Part shown: in pieces, positions 33,269-42,423 of the stretch
How positions within the stretch are numbered: the first letter of the stretch is position 1
How the letters are laid out: the number at the start of each line of letters is the position of its first letter
Assembly (NCBI GenBank): GCA_002050275.1
Contig: MWTB01000007.1
Location: 61,598 to 125,597, forward strand
Reading direction: 5' to 3'
DNA: 64,000 nt
From: Anaerolineae bacterium UTCFX1
GTDB taxonomy: Bacteria; Chloroflexota; Anaerolineae; Anaerolineales; Villigracilaceae
The notes under the pieces: generated by a model
Databases searched by the model: none
What the model was told of the DNA's origin: nothing
The model's input: only the letters and a program-made list of their open reading frames with translations
Position numbers and translations under genes: made by a program

Positions 33269-33374
33269 AAGTTAGAACAAAAAAGAGAGCCGATGATGGC
33301 TCTCTTTGTAAACGGAGAAAGAAAATTTTCGAGGCAGAATCAGGTCGAAGATCGAAAACGATGCGATTCTTCAT
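33195..33374 (-). CDS. pyr operon leader peptide candidate, 59 aa
   Basis: An ORF starting with ATG about 10 nt after the -10 box of the minus-strand promoter, so its mRNA is essentially leaderless. It begins MKNRIVFDLRPDSASKIFFL and runs straight through the terminator hairpin (the segment LQREPSSALFF), ending at TGA 33195. This geometry is that of the E. coli pyrBI leader peptide, where a ribosome close behind RNA polymerase prevents terminator folding. No homology to known leaders is claimed. Confidence 0.6.
   Translation of the reverse strand: MKNRIVFDLRPDSASKIFFLRLQREPSSALFFVLTSVLSGASFVCVRRNQRSSLRSGRK
33278..33307 (-). terminator. intrinsic terminator/attenuator in the pyr leader
   Basis: On the minus strand aaagagagcc / ggctctcttt (10-bp stem, 6-nt loop) is followed by a T run, about 70-100 nt after the predicted start of transcription and about 180 nt before pyrC. 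There is no other minus-strand gene upstream that it could terminate. Upstream of it are a ttttcga/tcgaaaa hairpin (33358-33326) and a U-rich stretch suited to polymerase pausing. Confidence 0.75.
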
Positions 33375-33383
33375 ATTAGTATG

Positions 33384-33411
33384 ATTCTATGCGGGGGGGA
33401 AAATCTGTCAA
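33384..33411 (-). promoter_or_regulatory. promoter of the pyr operon
   Basis: On the minus strand TTGACA (33411-33406), a 16-nt spacer, and TAGAAT (33389-33384). It is divergent from the icd promoter. Confidence 0.82.
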
Positions 33412-33421
33412 GAGGCGATGA

Positions 33422-33427
33422 TATAAT
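33422..33427 (+). promoter_or_regulatory. -10 box ahead of icd
   Basis: TATAAT 33 nt before the icd ATG. No convincing -35 hexamer is visible at the usual distance; the upstream bases overlap the divergent pyr promoter, so the two promoters may interfere. Confidence 0.55.
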
Positions 33428-33460
33428 CCAGCCGATAATTTTTGCAAGGAGAATATAACC

Positions 33461-34864
33461 ATGGCTTATCAAAATGTTAAGGTCCCGGCGGGCGGGGCGA
33501 AGATTTCAATTCAGGACGGGAAGTTAAACGTTCCCGACAATCCGGTCATCCCCTTTGTAGAAGGCGATGGCACCGGGCGCGATATTTGGCGCGCCGCGCA
33601 GCATGTGTTCGATGCGGCGGTTGAAAAAGCCTACGGCGGCAAACGCAAACTCCATTGGATGGAAGTGTATGCGGGCGAAAAGTCGTTCAAGTTATTCCAA
33701 AATTGGCTGCCCGATGAAACGGTCGAAGCGTTCACTGAATTTTTGGTCGGCATCAAAGGTCCGTTGACAACGCCGATCGGCGGCGGCATTCGTTCATTAA
33801 ACGTCCAACTTCGCAAACTGCTGGATCTATACGTCTGCCTGCGTCCCGTGCGCTACTACAACGGCGTGCCTTCGCCGGTGAAACATCCTGAAAAAGTGGA
33901 TATGGTCATCTTCCGCGAAAACACGGAGGATATTTACGCCGGCATCGAATTCGCCAACGGAACAGAAGACAATAAGAAATTCAAAGAATTATTGCAGAAG
34001 AACTTCCCGAAAGAATACGCAAAAATCCGCTTCCCCGATTCTTCAGGCATCGGCTTCAAACCCGTCTCCGTCGAAGGCACGGAACGCTTAATCCGCGCAG
34101 CGATTGAATATGCCTTGCTTAACAAACGCAAGAGTTTGAACCTAGTGCATAAGGGCAATATCATGAAATTCACTGAAGGCGCGTTCAAAGACTGGAGCTA
34201 TGCGCTCGCCAAACGCGAATTTAGAAACGAAATCGTCACCGAACGCGAAACCTGGATTTTGGCGAACAAAGAAAGAACGCCCGATCTCAGCGTGGAAGAC
34301 AACGCGAAGATCGTCGATCCCGGCTTCGAGATGATGAGTCCCGCGCAACAAAACGACATCAAAGCCGAAGTGGAAGCGGGCTTGGCGCTATGGGATACGC
34401 ACGGCGAGGGCAAATGGAAATCAAAGTTATTGATCAAGGACACCATCGCCGACGTGACCTTACAGTTCGTGCTGATCCGCCCACAAGATTACGACGTGAT
34501 CGCCACTATGAACTTGAACGGCGATTACCTCTCGGACGCGCTCGCCGCACAAGTGGGCGGGATCGGAATCGCGCCCGGCGCAAATATCAACTATAAGACC
34601 GGTCACGCCATCTTTGAAGCGACTCACGGCACCGCGCCGAAATACGCCGACTTGGATAAAGTCAACCCAGGCTCGGTCATCCTCTCTGGAGAGATGATGC
34701 TGCGTTACATCGGCTGGACAGAAGCCGCCGACTTGATCGTCAAAGGTATGGAAGGCGCGATCACAGCAAAAACCGTCACCTATGATTTCGCGCGCGGTAT
34801 GACCGATGCAAAAGAGGTCAAATGCTCCGAATTCGGCGACGCGGTCGTCCAATGGATGAACTGA
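33461..34864 (+). CDS. icd: isocitrate dehydrogenase
   Basis: A 467-aa TCA-cycle enzyme that decarboxylates isocitrate to 2-oxoglutarate. Substrate-binding [37 protein letters not shown], and the C-terminal [20 protein letters not shown] are all present. The Lys-Tyr pair usual in NADP-specific enzymes ([13 protein letters not shown]) points to NADP. The insertion before this region makes it longer than the E. coli protein. An aaggag site lies 10 nt before the ATG. It ends in a strong terminator. Confidence 0.96.
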   Translation: MAYQNVKVPAGGAKISIQDGKLNVPDNPVIPFVEGDGTGRDIWRAAQHVFDAAVEKAYGGKRKLHWMEVYAGEKSFKLFQNWLPDETVEAFTEFLVGIKGPLTTPIGGGIRSLNVQLRKLLDLYVCLRPVRYYNGVPSPVKHPEKVDMVIFRENTEDIYAGIEFANGTEDNKKFKELLQKNFPKEYAKIRFPDSSGIGFKPVSVEGTERLIRAAIEYALLNKRKSLNLVHKGNIMKFTEGAFKDWSYALAKREFRNEIVTERETWILANKERTPDLSVEDNAKIVDPGFEMMSPAQQNDIKAEVEAGLALWDTHGEGKWKSKLLIKDTIADVTLQFVLIRPQDYDVIATMNLNGDYLSDALAAQVGGIGIAPGANINYKTGHAIFEATHGTAPKYADLDKVNPGSVILSGEMMLRYIGWTEAADLIVKGMEGAITAKTVTYDFARGMTDAKEVKCSEFGDAVVQWMN

Positions 34865-34899
34865 TCGTCGCAACAAAAACGGCAGGAACAAAGAATCAA

Positions 34900-34930
34900 A
34901 AGGTCGGAAGCGTAATTTCCGACCTTTTTT
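34900..34930 (+). terminator. intrinsic terminator after icd
   Basis: Stem aaggtcggaa/ttccgacctt, 7-nt loop, then T run. Confidence 0.92.
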
Positions 34931-35022
34931 GTTTTATTTATCCGCCCATGCAATGACAAACATCACTAATTCGACTCTTTGCAAACTACTACAATAAAGC
35001 CTAGATTCACGAGGAGCGCTTC

Positions 35023-36732
35023 ATGGAAGTTTACACTCACGACTTGATCATTTTGGGAACGGGCTTGGCGGGTTTGCGCGCCGCACTAGAAGCCGCTCAA
35101 CAAAGCGTAGGAGATTTAAACATCGCGCTGGTTTCCAAACTGCAACTGATGCGCGCGCATTCGGTGGCGGCGGAGGGCGGCACGGCGGCGGTTATGCGGC
35201 AAGCCGAGGGCGACAGTTACGAACTCCACGCTTGGGACACGGTCAAAGGCTCAGATTTCCTTGCCGATCAAAACGCGGTAGATTTCTTCGTGCATGAAAT
35301 GCCAAAGGAAATTCTGCGCTTAGATCACTGGGGCATCCCTTGGTCGCGGCAGGAAGACGGGCGCATTGCTCAGCGGCCATTTGGCGGGCACACTTTTCCC
35401 CGCGCCGTTTTCGCCGCCGATAAAACCGGCTTGCTCGAAATGCAAACGCTCTACGATACATTGATGAAACATGCCAGACGGATCAATCGCTACGACGAAG
35501 GCTTTGTAACTTCCATCGTTGTGGAGAACCAGCGCTTCGTTGGGTTGACGATGATTGACATGCTGAAAGGACGCCTCGTATTCATTCGCGGCAAAGCGCT
35601 GATCCTCGCCACCGGCGGCGCGGGTCAAATTTTCGGCTTCACCACCTACTCCGAAACTGTCACCGGCGACGGGCTGGCAATGGCTTATCGCGCCGGGCTT
35701 CCACTCAAAGATATGGAGTTCATTCAATTTCATCCGACGGGATTAATCCCCAGCGGAATCTTGATGACCGAAGCCTGTCGCGGCGAGGGCGGCATTCTGC
35801 TCAATAACGCCGGTCAACGCTTCATGGAAACGTACGCCCCGTCCAAAATGGAACTTGCGCCGCGCGACATGGTCTCGCGCTCCGAGATGATCGAGATCGA
35901 GACTGGCCGCGGTTTCCCCGGACCAGATGAACTGGATTATGTCCATTTGGATTTGCGCGGACTGGGACGAGAAAAAATTCTGGAACGTCTGCCGTTAATC
36001 CGCGAAGTGACGTTGACGCACATCGGGCTGGATCCCATCGAAAAGCCGATTCCGATTCGGCCGGTAGCGCATTACACGATGGGCGGCGTGCATACCGACT
36101 TGCAGGGACGCACGCCCATCGAAAATATTTGGGCGGCGGGCGAAGTGGCGTGCGTTTCTTTGCATGGAGCAAATCGACTCGGCGCAAACTCCACCGCCGA
36201 ATGTTTGGTGTGGGGGCGCGTAACGGGCGCGGAGGCGGCACGGTATTGCCAAATAGCTGCGACGGCGGAAATGCCAAAAGACACGAGGCAAGCCTGGGCG
36301 CCGGTTGAGGCGTTGCTTCAATCCAGCGGCGGCGAGGATCATTATCAGATCCGCAAAGAATTGCGCCACAATTTAGATTTGACGATGGGCGTCTTTCGCA
36401 CAAATGAGAAGATGACAGCGGGGTTGAAAAAAATCCGCGAATTGAAAGAACGCTACAAGTTTATTTCAGTTATGGATAAAAGCCTGCGCTACAACACCGA
36501 TTTGATGCGCGCCATTGAAACAGGCTTCATGCTCGAAGCGGCAGAAGTGGCTACGCTGGGCGCGCTAACCCGCACCGAATCGCGCGGCGGACACGCCCGC
36601 CGCGATTTCACCGCACGCGACGACGAAAACTGGTTGAAGCATACGCTGGCGTATCGTACGGAAGATGGACCCCGTTTAGAGTATTGCCCGGTGAATATTT
36701 CGATGTGGAAACCGGTGGAAAGGAAGTATTGA
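35023..36732 (+). CDS. succinate dehydrogenase/fumarate reductase flavoprotein, set 1
   Basis: A 569-aa subunit. FAD-binding LIILGTGLAGLRAALEA; the His that binds FAD covalently is probably His46 in AHSVAAEGGT; the substrate site is QFHPTGL and APRDMVSRSE; the C-terminal HRLGANSTAEC-like segment is ANRLGANSTAECLVWG. It oxidises succinate or reduces fumarate. It heads a four-gene set in the order A-C-D-B, and its TGA overlaps the next ATG. Confidence 0.93.
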   Translation: MEVYTHDLIILGTGLAGLRAALEAAQQSVGDLNIALVSKLQLMRAHSVAAEGGTAAVMRQAEGDSYELHAWDTVKGSDFLADQNAVDFFVHEMPKEILRLDHWGIPWSRQEDGRIAQRPFGGHTFPRAVFAADKTGLLEMQTLYDTLMKHARRINRYDEGFVTSIVVENQRFVGLTMIDMLKGRLVFIRGKALILATGGAGQIFGFTTYSETVTGDGLAMAYRAGLPLKDMEFIQFHPTGLIPSGILMTEACRGEGGILLNNAGQRFMETYAPSKMELAPRDMVSRSEMIEIETGRGFPGPDELDYVHLDLRGLGREKILERLPLIREVTLTHIGLDPIEKPIPIRPVAHYTMGGVHTDLQGRTPIENIWAAGEVACVSLHGANRLGANSTAECLVWGRVTGAEAARYCQIAATAEMPKDTRQAWAPVEALLQSSGGEDHYQIRKELRHNLDLTMGVFRTNEKMTAGLKKIRELKERYKFISVMDKSLRYNTDLMRAIETGFMLEAAEVATLGALTRTESRGGHARRDFTARDDENWLKHTLAYRTEDGPRLEYCPVNISMWKPVERKY

Positions 36733-37163
36733 TGAAAAACAATCAACCTGCCAGCCGGCTCGGTTTGCGCGGCTGGGTTTATGCGGGCAAATATTCGTTT
36801 GAGCGTTATTTATATTTTGGGCATAGGCTTTCAGGCTTGGGACTGGCGGCGTACATGGTTCTGCACATTATCGAAACCGCCAACCGCATACGCGGCGAAC
36901 ATGCCTGGGCGCAGTTGATGGCATTGTTCGCTTCGCCGCCGTTCAAGGTAATTGAATATCTGCTGTTTGCGATGGCGGTCTTTCACGCCATGAACGGCAT
37001 TCGTCTATTTCTGGTCGAACTGGGCTTCTTCTTAGGCAAACCGCGAGAACCGATTTACCCATATCAATCTTCGGTGAAGAAACATCGTCCTTTAACGTAT
37101 CTAATGATGATTTTAGCGGGCTTGTTAATGGCGCTGGGCGGTTCCAGTTTATTCTTTCCTTAA
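36732..37163 (+). CDS. succinate dehydrogenase/fumarate reductase cytochrome b anchor, set 1
   Basis: A 143-aa protein with three membrane helices. FGHRLSGLGLAAYMVLHIIETA supplies a haem-ligand His, and FHAMNGIRLFLVELG a second. It anchors the complex and passes electrons to or from quinone. The ATG overlaps the flavoprotein stop (TGATG). Longer upstream starts would lie inside the flavoprotein gene. Confidence 0.85.
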   Translation: MKNNQPASRLGLRGWVYAGKYSFERYLYFGHRLSGLGLAAYMVLHIIETANRIRGEHAWAQLMALFASPPFKVIEYLLFAMAVFHAMNGIRLFLVELGFFLGKPREPIYPYQSSVKKHRPLTYLMMILAGLLMALGGSSLFFP

Positions 37164-37173
37164 GGAGGCGGCA

Positions 37174-37542
37174 ATGCGCGAATCTCGTTGGTGGTCTTTA
37201 CACCTGTTGGTCGTTCCGCTGATTTTGATTTTGCTCGGCGCGCACTTTGCCATCATGCACTACGCGCCCATCTTCTACGCCATAAGCGTGGAAGAAGCCC
37301 GCGAGTTTGCCGCCATGATCGAACGCGGAAAGAGCGTCGGTCAGTTCGTCATTTACATTTTATTGTTGGCGGCGGGGTTGTATCACGGACTGTACGGCAC
37401 GCGCGGCATCCTGCGCGAACTGCCGCTCCCCGCCACGCTCGCCAAACTGGTGGATGTGGGCATGATAATTTTCGGCATCGTCATCTTCGCGCTAGGCGTG
37501 TATGTGACGTGGTGGACGTTTAGTTTTGAACTGGGAGGATAA
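37174..37542 (+). CDS. second membrane anchor, SQR set 1
   Basis: A 122-aa protein with three predicted membrane helices (LLVVPLILILLGAHFAIMHY, VIYILLLAAGLYHGLYGT, MIIFGIVIFALGVYVTWWTF). His residues in helices 1 and 2 could ligate haem. An aaggagg site precedes the ATG. Assignment as SdhD/FrdD rests on position in the operon and topology. Confidence 0.8.
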   Translation: MRESRWWSLHLLVVPLILILLGAHFAIMHYAPIFYAISVEEAREFAAMIERGKSVGQFVIYILLLAAGLYHGLYGTRGILRELPLPATLAKLVDVGMIIFGIVIFALGVYVTWWTFSFELGG

Positions 37543-37544
37543 CC

Positions 37545-38372
37545 ATGCCTGACGAAAAAATCATCACCTTTCGCATCCGCCGCTTTGACCCTGAATCTGA
37601 TTCTGCGCCGCATTGGGAATCCTACGCTGTGAGCGTGTTTGAGGGGATGACCGTGTTGGAGGCTTTGCACAAAATCAAAGAGGAACAAGCCCCGACGCTT
37701 GCATGGCGTTCCTCCTGCCGCATGGGAGTCTGCGGTTCGTGCGGCATGTTCGTGAATCAATTTCCACAATTAGCCTGTCAGACGCAAGTCCTGCACTTAA
37801 GATCGGACACGATCAGTATTGAACCGTTGCCAAATTATCCGAACGTCAAAGACCTCGTGCCAGACCTGCAACCGTTATTTGAAAAACATACGCAAGTAAA
37901 ACCTTTCATCATTTGTCTTGACGACATCAAAGAAATGGAAAATCCTTCCGGCGAGTTTTTACAAACGCCTGAAGAACGCGAAGCCTTTAGCCAGTTCACT
38001 TATTGCATCAAATGCGGATTGTGCCTTGCGGCTTGTCCGACCGTCGCCACCGACCCCCGCTTCCTCGGTCCGCAAGCGCTAACGCAAGCTTATCGCTACT
38101 CGGCGGATAACCGCGACGGCGGCGTGCAAAACCGTCTTGATTCAGTGGATGCGTTTCACGGCGCATATCAATGTCATATGGCGGGCGCATGTTCACATGC
38201 CTGTCCCAAAGGCGTAGACCCGGCACTGGCTATCCAACTGCTCAAACGCGCGCTGATTTTGGATCATTTTGGTTTTAGAAAGAAAGAAACTCAAACCGCC
38301 GCAGTTCTGCCGTTGGCAGACGTAGTCAAAGAACTTGAAGCCTTTGCCCCGCCGCCGAGGACGGTGAAATAA
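37545..38372 (+). CDS. succinate dehydrogenase/fumarate reductase iron-sulfur subunit, set 1
   Basis: A 275-aa subunit. The [2Fe-2S] motif is CRMGVCGSCGMFVN, and the [4Fe-4S]/[3Fe-4S] sites are in CIKCGLCLAACP and CHMAGACSHACPKGVDP. It carries electrons between flavin and membrane anchor. Start is 2 bases after the upstream stop. No clear intrinsic terminator follows; an imperfect aagacatcgg/ccgacatctt hairpin lies at 38375-38407. Confidence 0.95.
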   Translation: MPDEKIITFRIRRFDPESDSAPHWESYAVSVFEGMTVLEALHKIKEEQAPTLAWRSSCRMGVCGSCGMFVNQFPQLACQTQVLHLRSDTISIEPLPNYPNVKDLVPDLQPLFEKHTQVKPFIICLDDIKEMENPSGEFLQTPEEREAFSQFTYCIKCGLCLAACPTVATDPRFLGPQALTQAYRYSADNRDGGVQNRLDSVDAFHGAYQCHMAGACSHACPKGVDPALAIQLLKRALILDHFGFRKKETQTAAVLPLADVVKELEAFAPPPRTVK

Positions 38373-38423
38373 AAAAGACATCGGGAGTTTTATCTTCCGA
38401 CATCTTTCGGTTATAAGAGGTTT

Positions 38424-38759
38424 CTACTGGACGCTGACTAACTCCACATCGAAGATTAGAGTCGCATTCGGTGGGATAACCCCGCCCGCGCCGCGCTCGC
38501 CATATCCGAGATGCGGCGGAATGATCAATTGCGCTTTGCCGCCAACCTTCATCAGCGCAATGCCCTCGTCCCAACCTTTGATGACCATGCCCTTGCCGAG
38601 CGTAAACTCAATCGGCTGCCCGCGCGAGATCGAGCTATCAAACGTTTTGCCGTCCTGCAGTTTGCCGGTGTAATGCACGCTGACGGTTTTTCCAGCCACA
38701 GCCTGCGCGCCCGCGCCAATTTCTATCTCAACATATTCTAATCCGCTGGTTGTTTTCAT
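38424..38759 (-). CDS. FKBP-type peptidyl-prolyl isomerase
   Basis: A 111-aa single FKBP domain: [65 protein letters not shown]. All core active-site residues (Tyr, Asp, Trp, Phe) are there. No signal peptide, so cytoplasmic. It is on the opposite strand between the two SQR sets. Confidence 0.95.
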   Translation of the reverse strand: MKTTSGLEYVEIEIGAGAQAVAGKTVSVHYTGKLQDGKTFDSSISRGQPIEFTLGKGMVIKGWDEGIALMKVGGKAQLIIPPHLGYGERGAGGVIPPNATLIFDVELVSVQ

Positions 38760-38882
38760 CGCATCTCCATGTAATAATATAAAACAATTGTAACTGCTGT
38801 TTTACAAAAATGATAATTCTTAGACGGTTTACGCGTAAGGGAGTACAATTGCCGCGTTTCACAACTTCATCTGGAGGAAATT

Positions 38883-39245
38883 ATGGGCTCGAATCGGAAT
38901 ATCAGCCTTCCCGCCGGGATAATGTACAAGGGAGGACCTGCATTTCTAACATATATGTTGCATCGCGTCGGCGGCGCTACGCTGTTCATCTTTTTTACCG
39001 TTTACGTCCTTTCCCTGCTGGGGCTGGGATCAATGCGCGCATTGATGAACAATTGGCTCTTCCTAACGTTCATATTGATCTTCGGCTTGTTTCACGTCAT
39101 TAACGGACTTCGCATTTCTATTCTAGATCTGTGGCCCAAGTTAATGCTTCATTATCGGAGCATTATTCAAGTCGAATGGATCGTGTACGCCGCAGTAGCC
39201 GGGTGCGCGCTGTTCCTTCTGTTCACCCGCACATTTGGAGGCTGA
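38883..39245 (+). CDS. sdhC: succinate dehydrogenase cytochrome b subunit, set 2
   Basis: A 120-aa three-helix protein. YMLHRVGGATLFIFFTVYVL carries the conserved SdhC H-R-x-x-G motif, and FGLFHVINGLRISILDLWPK the haem-ligand His followed by the G-L-R-x-x-x-x-D element. It anchors the complex and binds quinone. A ctggagg site lies 6 nt before the ATG. Confidence 0.9.
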   Translation: MGSNRNISLPAGIMYKGGPAFLTYMLHRVGGATLFIFFTVYVLSLLGLGSMRALMNNWLFLTFILIFGLFHVINGLRISILDLWPKLMLHYRSIIQVEWIVYAAVAGCALFLLFTRTFGG

Positions 39246-39246
39246 T

Positions 39247-39657
39247 ATGACGCCAAGAACTCTTCCTATTAAAAAACGCGGTTTTTCGTTTGAAGTTTTT
39301 ATGTGGGCGTTCACGCGCTTCACCGTTTTCGCCATGTATGGGCTCATTCTAGCGGGTATCTTCGGCGCTTTAATTGTCAGTTCAAAAACAGGCGCCGGCT
39401 TCGGCGATATCCTCTACTGGGCGTTCTTTCCCACGCTGGCAGAGAACCCGCTCGGACAAATCGGTATGACCGTCCTCGCAAAGCTGATGGTTATCTCTCT
39501 GACGCTGGTCGCTTGCGGACACGGCGTACACGGCGTGCTGGAAATCTGGGATGATTACGTCACAAACGAAGGCGCGCGTCGCTGGGCGAGGAATATCGTC
39601 ATCACGTATGCGGTTGCGGCAAGTATCATCGCAGTTTATGTCATTTTGAGCGCGTGA
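39247..39657 (+). CDS. sdhD: succinate dehydrogenase membrane anchor, set 2
   Basis: A 136-aa three-helix protein (FAMYGLILAGIFGALIV, VLAKLMVISLTLVACGHGVH, ITYAVAASIIAVYVILSA). The second helix ends with HGVHGVLEIWDDY, like the haem/quinone site of SdhD. The ATG at 39247 follows ggagg 5 nt upstream; it almost abuts the sdhC stop. A nonamer repeat element follows, before sdhA. Confidence 0.82.
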   Translation: MTPRTLPIKKRGFSFEVFMWAFTRFTVFAMYGLILAGIFGALIVSSKTGAGFGDILYWAFFPTLAENPLGQIGMTVLAKLMVISLTLVACGHGVHGVLEIWDDYVTNEGARRWARNIVITYAVAASIIAVYVILSA

Positions 39658-39663
39658 AAAAAT

Positions 39664-39733
39664 TAACCGCGAAGTGCGCTAAGGTCGCTAAGAAAACCAA
39701 TTAAAAATCTTTGCGTTCTTCGCGTGCTTAGCA
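39664..39733. repeat. 9-nt-periodic inverted repeat element (copy 3)
   Basis: Nonamers accgcgaag, tgcgctaag, gtcgctaag, an A-rich centre, and ctttgcgtt, cttcgcgtg, cttagcaat. It sits inside the sdh operon between sdhD and sdhA; the sdhA ribosome site starts right after it. Confidence 0.82.
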
Positions 39734-39759
39734 ATGAAACGATTTAGGAGCAATCATTC

Positions 39760-41553
39760 ATGGCAAATATTCACCAATTTGAAGTGATCGTCGTCGGCGC
39801 GGGAGGCGCAGGACTCATGGCTGGGCTGTATGCTTCGCGCGGCGCAAAGACGGCGGTCATCAGCAAACTTTATCCCACGCGTTCGCATACCGGCGCGGCG
39901 CAAGGCGGAATCAGCGCAGCATTGGGCAATTACGAGGAAGACAAACCCGAATGGCACATGTACGATACGGTCAAAGGTTCCGATTACCTCGGCGATCAAG
40001 ACGCCATCGAATTCATGTGCAACGAAGCGATTCACGCAGTCATCGAGCTCGAACACATGGGCTTGCCGTTTGACCGAACGCCCGAAGGGCGCATCTCACA
40101 GCGACCTTTTGGCGGGCATACCAACAACGACACCGGCAAACCCGTCCGCCGCGCCGCCCACGCCGCAGACCGTACCGGACACATGATCTTGCAAACGCTG
40201 TATCAACAATGCATTAAAAATAACGTTACGTTCTTCGATGAGTATCAAGTGATCGACTTTATCATTGTAGACGGCAAGGCGACAGCGGTCGTGGCGATCG
40301 AATTAGCCACAGGCGAATTTCATATCTTTCATGGCAAGGCGATCATCTTCGCCACAGGCGGACACGGCCGCATCTTTGAAGTGACCTCTAACGCCTACGC
40401 CTATAGCGGCGACGGCGCGGCGCTTCTCTTCCGGCGCGGCGTTCCGCTTCAAGATATGGAATTCTTCCAGTTCCATCCGACCGGCATTTACAAACTCGGC
40501 ATTCTTATTACCGAAGGCGCGCGCGGCGAAGGCGCCGTGCTGATCAACGGCAAAGGCGAGCGCTTTATGCCGAAATATGCACACACGGTCAAAGACCTCG
40601 CGTCGCGCGACGTGGTCAGCCGAGCAATCTATACAGAGATCAAAGAAGGGCGCGGCATTGACGGCAAGAATTACGTCTATCTCGATATCCGCCCGGAGAC
40701 GGTCAACAAATTTGCGCTGGAGGATGGACGCACCAACCCAGACGGCTCGCCTTATAAAATTACCGGCGAAACCATCCTGCAAAAAATCCCCGACATCGTG
40801 GATTTCTGCCGCGTCTATATCGGCGTAGACCCGGTCACCCAAATGATGCCGGTGCAGCCGACCGCGCATTACACTATGGGCGGCATCCCGACGAATAAAT
40901 TTGGCGAAGTAATCGTTGACGATAAAGGCACAAAGTTTCCAGGCTTGTTTGCGGCGGGCGAATGCGCGTGCGTGTCTGTGCATGGGGCGAATCGACTCGG
41001 CACCAACTCACTGCTCGATCTTGTCGTCTTCGGCAAACACGCCGGATTGACAGCTGTGGAATACGTCAAGTCGGTAGACTGGGTGAAACTGCCGGAGAAC
41101 GCCGAGGCAAACGCGAAGTCTGAATTTGACGCGCTGCGAAATGGATCGGGCGAAACGAACGCGTACGATCTAGCGCACGAGATGAAAAACGTCATGTTTG
41201 CCGACGTGGGCGTGTATCGAACCGAAGCGGGAATGGCGGAAGCCTTGGAGAAAGTCCGCGATATGCAGAAGCGTTATCAACACATTCGCGTGAGCGATAC
41301 GGGCAAAGTGTTCAATACGGAATTATTGAACGCGTGGGAGCTCGGCAACATGCTGGCGGTATCGGAAGCGGTGGCGGCGAGCGCGCTGAATCGCAAAGAG
41401 TCGCGCGGCGGTCATGCACGCGAAGATTATCCCGAACGCGACGACGCCAATTGGTTAAAGCACACGTTAATCGTGAAAAAAGACGGAGAGTTGAAGATCA
41501 GTTACAAGCCTGTAACGATCACAAAATTCCAGCCGAAGGCGAGAGTCTATTAA
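39760..41553 (+). CDS. sdhA: succinate dehydrogenase flavoprotein, set 2
   Basis: A 597-aa subunit. FAD motif [16 protein letters not shown]; the covalent-FAD His is His43 in [12 protein letters not shown]; active-site [20 protein letters not shown] and [15 protein letters not shown]-terminal [20 protein letters not shown]. It is more canonical than the set-1 paralogue. An aggag site lies 9 nt before the ATG. Confidence 0.97.
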   Translation: MANIHQFEVIVVGAGGAGLMAGLYASRGAKTAVISKLYPTRSHTGAAQGGISAALGNYEEDKPEWHMYDTVKGSDYLGDQDAIEFMCNEAIHAVIELEHMGLPFDRTPEGRISQRPFGGHTNNDTGKPVRRAAHAADRTGHMILQTLYQQCIKNNVTFFDEYQVIDFIIVDGKATAVVAIELATGEFHIFHGKAIIFATGGHGRIFEVTSNAYAYSGDGAALLFRRGVPLQDMEFFQFHPTGIYKLGILITEGARGEGAVLINGKGERFMPKYAHTVKDLASRDVVSRAIYTEIKEGRGIDGKNYVYLDIRPETVNKFALEDGRTNPDGSPYKITGETILQKIPDIVDFCRVYIGVDPVTQMMPVQPTAHYTMGGIPTNKFGEVIVDDKGTKFPGLFAAGECACVSVHGANRLGTNSLLDLVVFGKHAGLTAVEYVKSVDWVKLPENAEANAKSEFDALRNGSGETNAYDLAHEMKNVMFADVGVYRTEAGMAEALEKVRDMQKRYQHIRVSDTGKVFNTELLNAWELGNMLAVSEAVAASALNRKESRGGHAREDYPERDDANWLKHTLIVKKDGELKISYKPVTITKFQPKARVY

Positions 41554-41598
41554 ACCGAACGACGCGCATCGCGTCCGTTAGATAGGAGCATTAAGATC

Positions 41599-42306
41599 AT
41601 GGAAGTTACCGTACGAATTTTCCGTTACGATCCCGAGAAAGACCAGCGCGGTCATTATGAGAACTACACGGTGGAAGCGCACGAGACCGACCGCGTCCTC
41701 GACGTGTTGGAGTTGGTCAAAGGTCATAAAGACGGTTCGCTGGCGTTCCGTCGCTCTTGCGCGCACGGCGTGTGCGGATCGGATGCAATGCGCATTAACG
41801 GGCGCAATGCGTTGGCATGTAAAACCTTGGTGCGCGACGTAGGAACTGAGATCAAGATCGAGCCGCTGCTCGGCTTAAAAGTGACAAAAGACCTGATCGT
41901 AGATATGGAGCCGTTCTTCGATAATTACAAGAAGATGTTGCCTTATCTGATCAACGAGTCGCCGCTGCCTGTCGATGGACGCGAACGCTTGCAGTCGCCC
42001 GAACAACGCGCCCGCTTCGACGAAACGACCAAATGTATTCTCTGCGCGGCTTGCACTACCGCCTGCCCGTCGTTCTGGGCAAGCGAAGAATATTACGGTC
42101 CCGCCGCGCTGATGGCGGCTCACCGCTTCGTATTCGACAGTCGCGACGAAGGGACCACGCAACGTCTAGAAATTCTGAGTGAGACGAACGGAACCGTCCG
42201 CTGTCACACGGCGTATAACTGCACCACCGCCTGCCCGCGCGGAATCCATATCACAGAAGCGATCGGCGAGTTAAAGATGGCAATGGTGACGGGGAAGTTG
42301 GATTAA
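41599..42306 (+). CDS. sdhB: succinate dehydrogenase iron-sulfur subunit, set 2
   Basis: A 235-aa subunit. CAHGVCGSDAMRING with CRRSC-like first Cys (FRRSCAHGVCGSD) has an Asp at the fourth [2Fe-2S] ligand position, as in many SdhB. The other clusters are in CILCAACTTACPSFW and CHTAYNCTTACPRGI. It completes the C-D-A-B set. A hairpin follows. Confidence 0.96.
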   Translation: MEVTVRIFRYDPEKDQRGHYENYTVEAHETDRVLDVLELVKGHKDGSLAFRRSCAHGVCGSDAMRINGRNALACKTLVRDVGTEIKIEPLLGLKVTKDLIVDMEPFFDNYKKMLPYLINESPLPVDGRERLQSPEQRARFDETTKCILCAACTTACPSFWASEEYYGPAALMAAHRFVFDSRDEGTTQRLEILSETNGTVRCHTAYNCTTACPRGIHITEAIGELKMAMVTGKLD

Positions 42307-42326
42307 GAAGCAGAGACATTAAACTT

Positions 42327-42360
42327 AGCGAGCCGCGTCCGCGAGGATGCGGCTCGCGCT
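42327..42360 (+). terminator. hairpin after sdhB
   Basis: gagccgcgtcc / ggatgcggctc with a GCGA loop, one G-U pair, and extended by flanking gcg bases. It is followed by cgctttaagattt, so a weak T tract. Probably ends the sdh operon. Confidence 0.6.
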
Positions 42361-42423
42361 TTAAGATTTATAATTTCAACAACAAGATAAGCAGATGCCG
42401 CTCGATTGAGCGAATAACCCAAA

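Noticed and set aside
33278..33307. Plus-strand terminator reading
   Set aside because: On the plus strand there is no upstream gene to terminate and only TTTG follows the stem; the T run is on the minus strand.
35822..36403. 193-codon minus-strand frame within the set-1 flavoprotein gene
   Set aside because: Antisense to a conserved gene and low-complexity (Arg/Pro/Ser-rich).
40303..40983. 226-codon minus-strand frame within sdhA
   Set aside because: Shadow of the sdhA coding pattern; no start signal and no recognisable domain.
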